A stretch of DNA of 5,000 bases, from contig JAUWIQ010000129.1 of NCBI GenBank assembly GCA_030605285.1, forward strand, positions 1-5,000, read 5' to 3'. Of the stretch, positions 1 to 5,000 are shown one piece after another (position 1 is the first letter of the stretch; each line of letters starts with the position of its first letter). Below the pieces are notes generated by a model. It saw nothing but the letters and a program-made list of their open reading frames with translations, did no database searches and was not told where the DNA came from. The position numbers and the translations under genes are program-made. This DNA is from Planctomycetota bacterium (GTDB taxonomy: Bacteria > Planctomycetota > Planctomycetia > Pirellulales > UBA7805).

Positions 1-1
1 C

Positions 2-61
2 TCTGATCCCAGATTGGGTGATACCGATGGCAGCTGGGGTTCGTCCTTCCAGCCCCCTTAA
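2..61 (+). CDS. Possible C-terminal tail of an upstream gene (partial, very tentative)
   Basis: The frame beginning at base 2 is open from the window edge to a TAA at 59-61, giving 19 residues that end in SSFQPP. It would end about 30 bases before the TATAAT hexamer of the next gene, a plausible spacing. Nothing in the tail is recognisable. A second frame (from base 3) is also open until a TAA at about 93-95, so openness alone is weak evidence. No start is visible and no family can be named. It may be simple non-coding sequence. Confidence 0.15.
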   Translation, partial: SDPRLGDTDGSWGSSFQPP

Positions 62-90
62 AACAGGAATCGTGTGCAGCAAAATATTGA

Positions 91-96
91 TATAAT
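91..96 (+). promoter_or_regulatory. Putative -10 element (TATAAT) for the dehydrogenase gene
   Basis: A perfect TATAAT lies 72 bases upstream of the chosen ATG at 169, in an AT-rich patch (81-96) inside otherwise GC-rich sequence. Transcription would start near 103, leaving a leader of roughly 65 bases. No convincing TTGACA-like box is seen 16-18 bases upstream (about 67-75), so this would be a promoter resting mainly on its -10 box, or one using a different sigma factor. Sequence match only. Confidence 0.4.
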
Positions 97-168
97 GGGG
101 CCGGAGTTTTCCGGTTGCAACCGTACAGCTGCCCGTCGCAAGCGATCTGCACGCCCCTGGAATCCCCA

Positions 169-3100
169 ATGAAGCATCTTTTCTTCCTCCTGGCACTGCT
201 CGCCTCCGTCGCCGCCGCCCGAGCTGAGGAAACCGCGCAGGAGGCAGAAAAAGAGCCGGTTCCGACCGCCGCGCAGACGCTCCGGCGGCTGCAACTGGCC
301 GCAGGGCTTCAGGCGGAACTCGTGGCGAGTGAACCACTGATGCGCAATCCGATCTGCTTCTGGATCGACCCGAAGGGAAAAATTTACGTCTGCGAGTCGG
401 ACCGACTCACTCGAGGTGTTCTTGATAATCGCCGGTATGCCTATTGGATCGATGACGATCTGGCGGCCCGCACCGTGGCAGATCGAGAGGCCTTCTACAA
501 AAAGCATCTGGGTAAATCGCTCGAGGAGTTTACCAAGTACGATGATCGAATTCGGTTGTTGGTCGATACGGACGATGATCTCAAAATGGATCAGTCTTTC
601 GTTTTCGCCGATGGATTCAATGGGCTCGTGCAAGGAGCCGGTGCTGGGGTTTTGGCAATCGGCGACGATGTTTACTACACCTGCATTCCTGATCTTTGGA
701 AACTAAAGGACACTGACGGCAATGGCAGAGCGGACGTGCGTACAAGCCTGCATACCGGCTACGGAGTCCACGTGGCCTTTCGCGGTCACGACATGCATGG
801 GTTGATCATGGGACCGGACGGCCGACTCTACTTCAGTATCGGTGACCGCGGTTACAACGTCCGTACCGCCGAGAAACATCTTGTAAACACCGATTCGGGT
901 GCCGTCCTCCGCTGCTGGCCGGACGGTTCCGGGCTTGAAGAGGTCGTGACCGGACTCCGCAACCCGCAGGAACTGGCGTTCGATGAACTGGGCAATCTTT
1001 TTACCTGCGACAACAACTCCGACTATGGCGACATGTCTCGCTGGACTTTTCTTGCGCCGGGTGGGGATGCGGGCTGGCGATTTGCATTTCAGTATAAAAT
1101 ACGGACCGGCCCCTGGTTTCGCGAGGGGATGTGGCTCCCCTACAGTGAGCAAGCACCCGCATCGCAACTACCGGTCATCGCCAATATTGCCGACGGCCCG
1201 GCCGGTCTGACCGCGTATCCCGGGACCGCGATGGGCGAGCAGTTCCGGGGAAAATTTTTCGTGAGCGATTTTCGAGGTGACCCATCTCGCAGTGGCGTAC
1301 GCTCCTTTCGTGTTCGGCCGAAAGGAGCTTTCTTTGAGGCCTCGGATCTGGAAAAGCCGGTTTGGGGCGCGCTGACGACCGATGTCGACTTCGGACCGGA
1401 TGGCGGACTCTATGTGACCGACTGGGTCGAAAGCTGGGACGGGATGGGGGTGGGCCGCATCTACCGCATCTTCGATCCGACAAAGAAAGACGATCCGCTC
1501 GTGCTTGAAACCGCGGCCCTTTTGCGCGAGGGCTTCTCCGATCTTGCGGAGAAAAAATTGAGCGAATTGCTTTCTCATCCTGACCGGCGAGTCCGTCAGG
1601 GAGTGCAGTTTGAGTTGGCCCGCCGAGCCAGAATCGGCCCTCTTAGGGGCGTTTTCCAGAGCGAGCAGCCCCTCTTGCCGCGATTGCACGCACTCTGGGG
1701 ACTGGGGCAGATTGCCCGGCGTCAGCCGGAGAATGAAAGTTTGCAAAACATTTTTGTGCAGGCCCTTTCCGATCGCGAGGCGGAGATCCGCGGTCGCGCA
1801 GCGGAACTTGCCGGTGAGTTGCGACTGCCGGTACGTACCCCATTGGAGCAGGCACTCACCGATGAGAGCCCACGCGTTCGTTTTTTTGCCGCCCTTGCGC
1901 TGGCACATGTGGGAACCGCTGCGTCGATTCCGCCGCTGGTCACGATGCTCGAAGCAAACAACAATACCGATCCCATCCTCCGCCACGCGGGCGTGATGGC
2001 CCTGGCAGCAATTGGAAATGCCGATGCTCAAGCCTTGTATCGCCTCACCGAACATCCCTTAGCGGCGGTTCGGATGGCGGTGCTGCTCGCCCTGCGGCGC
2101 ATGAAGGATCCGCAAGTAGTGACGTTTCTTTCCGACCCTCAATCGGAGTTGGGAACCGAGGCGGCCCGGGCGATTTACGATGTGCCGATCCACGAGGCGC
2201 TGCCAGCACTTGCCGCGGAATTAAAAAACACCGCGCGAACCGCGCCTTTGCTCAGGCGGGCCCTGGTCGCCAACTATCGTTTGGGAGGTCCTTTGCACGC
2301 GCAAGCGGTGGCCCGCTTTGCCGCCGACCGATCGGTAAGTGAGCCTTTGCGAACAGAAGCGATCGAGTTGCTTTCCGCCTGGACAGACCCCAAGGGGGCC
2401 GATCCGCTGCTCGGGTTCTGGTGGCCCCTCGAATCTCGTGATCAAAAGATTGCCGCAGGCGCACTCCGCGAGCAGCTCGCCGGGCTCGTTGCCGCACCGC
2501 CGGCCGTCCGCGAGCCGGCACTGCAATTGGCGGCCCGCTTGGGCATCGAGGAGGCAGCCGAGGGATTGCTCGGGATTTTCCGCAATCCTCAGGCGCCTGC
2601 CGACCAACGCAGCAATAGTTTGCGAGCGCTCGCCGTACTGGAGTATGCCGAGGTCGACCCGTTGATCGGTGCGGGCCTTGACGATCGGCAAGCGGCGGTG
2701 CGGATTACGGCCAGAGCCCTTTTGGCCGAGCGGGACCCGCAGGCGGCCCTGGTGGCCGCCCGTGAGGCACTCCACGGGGGTGAAATCCCCGAGCAGCAGG
2801 CCGCGTTCGATTTGCTCGCTCACTTGCCCGAGAGTCCGCAGCGGACCACATTGCTGCTCGACGGACTCGAGCGCTTGGGTGCCGGGTCGCTGCCAGCGGA
2901 ACTGGAACTCGAGGTCCTCGCGGCGGCCGGGAAGGGTACGGACCCGGAACTCAAGGAGCAACTGGCCGGCTACCGAGCCGCTCAGACGGCCCAAGGCACC
3001 GTCCACGCTTACCGAGATACGCTCGCCGGAGGCGATCCTGCCCGCGGTCGTGAACTCTTCTTTTACCGGGGTGAATTGGCCTGCCTGCGCTGCCACAAGG

Positions 3101-3483
3101 TGGAGGGGCAGGGAGGCGAGGTAGGGCCGGATCTTTCGAAAATCGATCCGCAAAAGAGTCGCGAATATTTACTCGAATCGATTTTATTCCCGAGTGCCCA
3201 GATCGACGAACGTTATGCTTCGTACGAAATAGAGACGAGCGACGGCAAACTGGTGACCGGACTCAAGGTTTCCGATGGTCCCCGCGGCGTCGAACTGCTG
3301 CAGGCCGATGGCCGGCGGATATTGGTGCCGCAGCAGGACATTGAATCGATTCGCGTGATCCGGCTGTCGGCGATGCCGGACGGAGTGGCCGAAAAACTCT
3401 CCCGCAGGCAACTCCGCGATCTTGTCGCCTTTCTCGCCTCGCTGCGGGCGGGTCCGCCCGCGCAATCGTCGGTGCGGCCCTAA
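169..3483 (+). CDS. Secreted PVC-type dehydrogenase / HEAT-repeat / c-type cytochrome protein
   Basis: This is a 1,104-residue exported protein. Residues 1-19 form a signal peptide (MKHLFFLLALL core, likely cut after the ARA at 17-19). Residues about 32-436 match the PVC-type membrane-bound dehydrogenase domain (TIGR02604-like), a beta-propeller related to soluble glucose/sorbosone dehydrogenases. Visible landmarks are an Asp-rich motif at 133-141, DTDGNGRAD at 181-189, GHDMHGL at 206-212 (His207, His210), GPDGRLYFSIGDRG at 215-228 and GLRNPQELAFD at 262-272. Residues about 455-940 are helical HEAT-like repeats, for example around 468-487, 532-550, 562-582, 626-645 and 837-856. Residues about 955-1091 are the Planctomycete/Verrucomicrobia heme-binding domain (TIGR02603-like), with CLRCH at 972-976 and Met1069 in SAMPDG as candidate distal ligand. 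By inference it oxidises a carbohydrate or similar substrate outside the cytoplasm and passes electrons through its own heme. The substrate and cofactor are unknown. The ATG at 169 was chosen because it places the signal peptide at the N-terminus; an in-frame TTG at 115 would bury it behind 18 residues. No strong ribosome binding site is visible. Confidence 0.93.
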   Translation: MKHLFFLLALLASVAAARAEETAQEAEKEPVPTAAQTLRRLQLAAGLQAELVASEPLMRNPICFWIDPKGKIYVCESDRLTRGVLDNRRYAYWIDDDLAARTVADREAFYKKHLGKSLEEFTKYDDRIRLLVDTDDDLKMDQSFVFADGFNGLVQGAGAGVLAIGDDVYYTCIPDLWKLKDTDGNGRADVRTSLHTGYGVHVAFRGHDMHGLIMGPDGRLYFSIGDRGYNVRTAEKHLVNTDSGAVLRCWPDGSGLEEVVTGLRNPQELAFDELGNLFTCDNNSDYGDMSRWTFLAPGGDAGWRFAFQYKIRTGPWFREGMWLPYSEQAPASQLPVIANIADGPAGLTAYPGTAMGEQFRGKFFVSDFRGDPSRSGVRSFRVRPKGAFFEASDLEKPVWGALTTDVDFGPDGGLYVTDWVESWDGMGVGRIYRIFDPTKKDDPLVLETAALLREGFSDLAEKKLSELLSHPDRRVRQGVQFELARRARIGPLRGVFQSEQPLLPRLHALWGLGQIARRQPENESLQNIFVQALSDREAEIRGRAAELAGELRLPVRTPLEQALTDESPRVRFFAALALAHVGTAASIPPLVTMLEANNNTDPILRHAGVMALAAIGNADAQALYRLTEHPLAAVRMAVLLALRRMKDPQVVTFLSDPQSELGTEAARAIYDVPIHEALPALAAELKNTARTAPLLRRALVANYRLGGPLHAQAVARFAADRSVSEPLRTEAIELLSAWTDPKGADPLLGFWWPLESRDQKIAAGALREQLAGLVAAPPAVREPALQLAARLGIEEAAEGLLGIFRNPQAPADQRSNSLRALAVLEYAEVDPLIGAGLDDRQAAVRITARALLAERDPQAALVAAREALHGGEIPEQQAAFDLLAHLPESPQRTTLLLDGLERLGAGSLPAELELEVLAAAGKGTDPELKEQLAGYRAAQTAQGTVHAYRDTLAGGDPARGRELFFYRGELACLRCHKVEGQGGEVGPDLSKIDPQKSREYLLESILFPSAQIDERYASYEIETSDGKLVTGLKVSDGPRGVELLQADGRRILVPQQDIESIRVIRLSAMPDGVAEKLSRRQLRDLVAFLASLRAGPPAQSSVRP
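709..735 (+). other. Acidic DxDGNGxxD calcium-type loop in the propeller
   Basis: Codons 181-189 read DTDGNGRAD, with Asp/Asn spacing like a calcium-binding loop of the EF-hand or dockerin type. A related acidic stretch, DTDDDLKMD, lies at residues 133-141 (bases 565-591). Such loops are common in planctomycete dehydrogenases of this family. Metal binding is inferred from the pattern only. Confidence 0.5.
1301..1335 (+). other. Intragenic terminator-like hairpin
   Basis: GCTCCTTTCG (1301-1310) and CGAAAGGAGC (1319-1328) form a perfect 10-bp inverted repeat around an 8-base loop, followed at once by TTTCTTT (1329-1335). This has the shape of an intrinsic terminator but lies in the middle of the dehydrogenase open frame (residues 378-389). 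An overlapping palindrome, TTCGGCCGAA (1313-1322), could form a competing fold. The encoded residues (RPKGAFFE) belong to a stretch I expect to be conserved in the family, so the structure may be incidental. Confidence 0.4.
3082..3096 (+). other. Heme c attachment motif CLRCH
   Basis: Codons 972-976 encode Cys-Leu-Arg-Cys-His, the CxxCH signature for covalent heme c attachment. It sits in the usual context, after GDPARGRELF and before VGPDLS, as in the C-terminal heme domain of planctomycete cytochromes. Because heme c is attached outside the cytoplasm, this agrees with the N-terminal signal peptide. Confidence 0.9.
3444..3461. other. GC-rich hairpin at the convergent gene junction
   Basis: GCGGGCGG (3444-3451) and CCGCCCGC (3454-3461) are perfect inverted repeats separated by two bases; in practice the loop would open to about four. 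The structure lies 19 bases before the dehydrogenase stop codon and, read on the other strand, 18 bases past the thiolase stop. No T tract follows on either strand, so it is not a classical intrinsic terminator. It could still stabilise 3' ends or slow the polymerase. It overlaps coding sequence for the last residues of the dehydrogenase. Confidence 0.4.
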
Positions 3484-4658
3484 ACCCGCTCGACGATCAT
3501 CGCTACCGCGTTACCACCACCCAGACAGAGCGAGGCCAGGCCGCGTTTCAAATTTCGGTCGGCCAGGGCATAGAGCAACGTGACCAGTACCCGGGCGCCG
3601 CTGGCGCCGATCGGGTGGCCCAGCGCAATCGCTCCGCCGTGGACGTTGACGCGCTGATCATCGAGATCGAGCCCTCGCAGGCAGGCCACGCTCTGGGCAG
3701 CAAACGCCTCGTTGAGCTCGAACAGATCGATCTGGTCGCTCGTAAGGCCTGCTTTCTCAAGAACCTGCTCGACAGCAGTCACGGGAGCAATGAAGATGTC
3801 TTTCGGTGCCACGCCACTGGTGGCCGAGGCGACGATCCGCGCTTTGAGCGGCGAATCACATTTTTCCGCAATTGCTTCGCTGGCCACGACGACCGCCGCC
3901 GCGCCATCGCTCAACTGCGAGGCATTGCCTGCCGTGACCGTTCCCTCACGGCTAAAACTTGGCCGCAGTTTTGCCAGCGAATCGGCATCGGTCTCTGCCC
4001 GGGGACCCTCGTCGCTCTCGACAATGGTTTCCCCCCGGCGACTCTTGATGGTGACCGGCACAATCTCTGCGGCAAACTTGCCTGCTTCGGCCGCTGCCGC
4101 CGCGCGACGGTGGCTCTCGACCGCACAGGCATCCTGGTCTTCACGCGTTACGTTGTGCTTTTCGGCAATATATTCGGCGCTATTTCCCATGTGCTGCCCT
4201 TCAAACGCACACCAGAGTCCATCGTGGATCATCGAGTCGCCCGCCTCGCGGTTGCCCAGTTTCCAGCCGTCGCGAACGGCTGGCAGCAGGTGCGGGGCGC
4301 GGCTCATGTTTTCCATGCCCCCGGCCACGACCAGTTTGGCATCTCCGAGTCGGATCGCCCGGTCGGCAAGCGTGACGGCCTCCAGGCCCGATCCACAGAC
4401 CTTGTTGATGGTGAGTGCGGTAACCGTAGGTGGCAGACCGGCTCCCAGGGCGGCTTGCCGCGCCGGGGCCTGGCCGAGACCTGCGCTGAGTACATTACCC
4501 AGAATCACCTCGTCGACTGCTGCTGCCTCAATCTCCGCGCGGGCAACGGCCTCGCGGACCACGCTGGCCCCCAGATCGGCAGCCGAAACCGAGGAGAACG
4601 CCCCGAGGAATTTCCCGATCGGGGTGCGGCATCCGGAGAGGAGATAACTCTTGGTCAT
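3480..4658 (-). CDS. Acetyl-CoA C-acetyltransferase (thiolase)
   Basis: This is a complete 392-residue thiolase of the biosynthetic (thiolase II, PhaA/AtoB/ThlA) type, which interconverts two acetyl-CoA with acetoacetyl-CoA plus CoA in the cytoplasm. The length is exactly typical. The nucleophile is Cys88 in NKVCGSG. His156 lies in the GQHMGNSAE segment, Asn316 in LNEAFA, His348 in GHPIGASGAR and the acid/base Cys378 in CLGGGNA. These positions are nearly the same as in the well-studied Zoogloea enzyme. The N-terminal half also shows SGCRTPIGKF (8-17) and VAGGMENMS (111-119). The start codon at 4658-4656 gives the expected N-terminus; only a distant AGGTG about 12 bases upstream resembles a ribosome binding site. 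No reductase, PHA synthase or beta-oxidation partner is in view, so its pathway (polyhydroxybutyrate or mevalonate precursor supply, or fatty-acid or amino-acid breakdown) cannot be decided. It converges on the dehydrogenase gene, and the TAG stop shares bases with that gene's TAA. Confidence 0.95.
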   Translation of the reverse strand: MTKSYLLSGCRTPIGKFLGAFSSVSAADLGASVVREAVARAEIEAAAVDEVILGNVLSAGLGQAPARQAALGAGLPPTVTALTINKVCGSGLEAVTLADRAIRLGDAKLVVAGGMENMSRAPHLLPAVRDGWKLGNREAGDSMIHDGLWCAFEGQHMGNSAEYIAEKHNVTREDQDACAVESHRRAAAAAEAGKFAAEIVPVTIKSRRGETIVESDEGPRAETDADSLAKLRPSFSREGTVTAGNASQLSDGAAAVVVASEAIAEKCDSPLKARIVASATSGVAPKDIFIAPVTAVEQVLEKAGLTSDQIDLFELNEAFAAQSVACLRGLDLDDQRVNVHGGAIALGHPIGASGARVLVTLLYALADRNLKRGLASLCLGGGNAVAMIVERV

Positions 4659-4661
4659 GAG

Positions 4662-4671
4662 GTTTTAAAAC
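4662..4671. repeat. AT-core palindrome GTTTTAAAAC in the thiolase leader
   Basis: A perfect 10-bp palindrome occupies positions 4 to 13 upstream of the thiolase ATG, exactly where a ribosome binding site would be. It could be a protein-binding site or a weak hairpin affecting translation. It could also be chance, since TTTTAAAA is self-complementary. Confidence 0.3.
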
Positions 4672-4710
4672 ACCTGGCCGGGAGGCGGAGAATAGGAGTC
4701 GAATGCGGGA

Positions 4711-4716
4711 ATTATA
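4711..4716 (-). promoter_or_regulatory. Putative -10 element (TATAAT) for the thiolase gene
   Basis: The minus strand reads TATAAT from 4716 to 4711, 52 bases upstream of the thiolase ATG. Transcription would begin near 4704, leaving a leader of about 45 bases. The matching -35 region (about 4734-4739, CTGTTT on the minus strand) is a poor match to TTGACA. Position, strand and the exact hexamer make it the best promoter candidate for this gene. Confidence 0.45.
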
Positions 4717-4861
4717 AGGCCCTTTCGCCATGAAAACAGTGCCGCGAGGGTACCCGCCCGGTGAGACTTCGAACCCGCGCTGCCCGCGCTGCGTAGAAAT
4801 ACCGGTCTCCGATCCGACCCCTACCGGTGGGGGCCTCAAAACCGGTTACCAAAAGAACTGG
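4717..4861. other. Non-coding, palindrome-rich intergenic segment
   Basis: No believable gene lies here. A 64-codon plus-strand frame crossing it has no family features. The segment holds the palindrome GGGTACCC (4748-4755), two tandem copies of CCCGCGCTG (4774-4782, 4783-4791), three copies of ACCGGT (4801-4806, 4823-4828, 4841-4846), and an almost perfect 16-base palindrome at 4818-4833 (CCCCTACC/GGTGGGGG with one T/G mismatch). It lies upstream of the thiolase promoter, so it could contain operator sites, or be degenerate repeat or structured RNA sequence. Confidence 0.4.
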
Positions 4862-4903
4862 GAAAAAAAGACAAAGGCCGTTGACGGATCGTATCGGGCC
4901 TTT
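4862..4903 (-). terminator. Probable rho-independent terminator of a minus-strand gene
   Basis: On the minus strand AAAGGCC (4903-4897) pairs with GGCCTTT (4879-4873) across a 17-base loop. After three bases comes a run of seven T (complement of the A run at 4863-4869). The orientation would end a transcript entering from the right edge of the window, and would insulate the thiolase promoter from it. The loop is longer than usual and the T run is offset by three bases, so efficiency is uncertain. Confidence 0.5.
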
Positions 4904-4946
4904 AGAATGCTTGGTCCTGGTTGATTTCTGCCTTAAATGGTTGGTC

Positions 4947-5000
4947 TCATCCGGGGTTACAGATTCCTGTGCAAAACTTGGCCAGCAACTGCCGGTCAGG
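4947..5000 (-). CDS. Possible C-terminal end of a minus-strand gene (partial)
   Basis: Reading leftwards from the window edge, one minus-strand frame encodes 17 residues (PDRQLLAKFCTGICNPG) and stops at TGA (4949-4947). The stop lies 43 bases before the terminator-like hairpin, which is the layout expected for a gene end. The tail is too short to assign to a family. A second minus-strand frame is open across this region but runs straight through the hairpin and well beyond, so it is less likely. Confidence 0.3.
   Translation of the reverse strand, partial: PDRQLLAKFCTGICNPG

Noticed and set aside
33..53. GCTGG/CCAGC inverted repeat as a terminator of an upstream gene
   Set aside because: Only five base pairs with an 11-base loop and no T run on either strand.
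115..168. TTG at 115 as the start of the dehydrogenase
   Set aside because: It would add 18 residues in front of a clear signal peptide that begins at the ATG at 169, and would leave a leader of only about 12 bases after the TATAAT.
2221..3153. A 310-codon minus-strand open frame inside the dehydrogenase gene
   Set aside because: It is a shadow of the HEAT-repeat coding region. The sense strand reads through continuously to the heme domain.
3615..4733. Long plus-strand open frames (311 and 372 codons) opposite the thiolase gene
   Set aside because: They are antisense shadows of a thiolase whose catalytic residues are all intact. Their translations are low-complexity Arg/Ser/Ala-rich or show no domain.
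4760..4800. tRNA-like GGTTCGAAG on the minus strand (around 4766-4776)
   Set aside because: The flanking five bases on each side do not pair as a T arm, and no acceptor or anticodon stem could be drawn.
4730..4924. A 64-codon plus-strand open frame with a CPRC motif
   Set aside because: No family resemblance. The CPRC comes from a tandem 9-base repeat. The frame runs across the palindromes and the minus-strand terminator, and there is no ribosome binding site.

Overview
The window most likely comes from the chromosome of a planctomycete or a close relative in the PVC superphylum. The main reason is the 1,104-residue protein on the plus strand. It joins an N-terminal PVC-type dehydrogenase beta-propeller, a long HEAT-repeat region and a C-terminal CxxCH heme-binding domain, an arrangement characteristic of Planctomycetota and Verrucomicrobiota. 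Weak Shine-Dalgarno sequences and a G+C-rich composition (high by eye, not computed) fit but do not prove this.

Layout. Bases 1-168 are a short upstream region holding a consensus TATAAT hexamer and possibly the last codons of a preceding gene. Bases 169-3483 (+) encode the secreted dehydrogenase/HEAT/cytochrome protein. Bases 3480-4658 (-) encode a complete acetyl-CoA C-acetyltransferase (thiolase). The two genes converge and their stop codons overlap inside the four bases CTAA. Bases 4659-5000 carry no convincing complete gene. They hold the thiolase promoter region with its own TATAAT, a cluster of short palindromes, a minus-strand terminator-like hairpin with a run of seven T, and at the right edge what may be the last 17 codons of another minus-strand gene.

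The two genes do not look like partners in one pathway. The first is an exported electron-transfer protein of unknown substrate. The second is a cytoplasmic enzyme of acetyl-CoA/acetoacetyl-CoA metabolism. Each appears to have its own promoter, and convergence means they cannot share an operon.

I see no CRISPR array, insertion sequence, tRNA, rRNA, defence system or other obviously new system. The points worth a second look are structural: the stop-codon overlap with a GC hairpin beside it, a perfect 10-bp terminator-like hairpin inside the dehydrogenase gene, and the palindrome-rich segment upstream of the thiolase.
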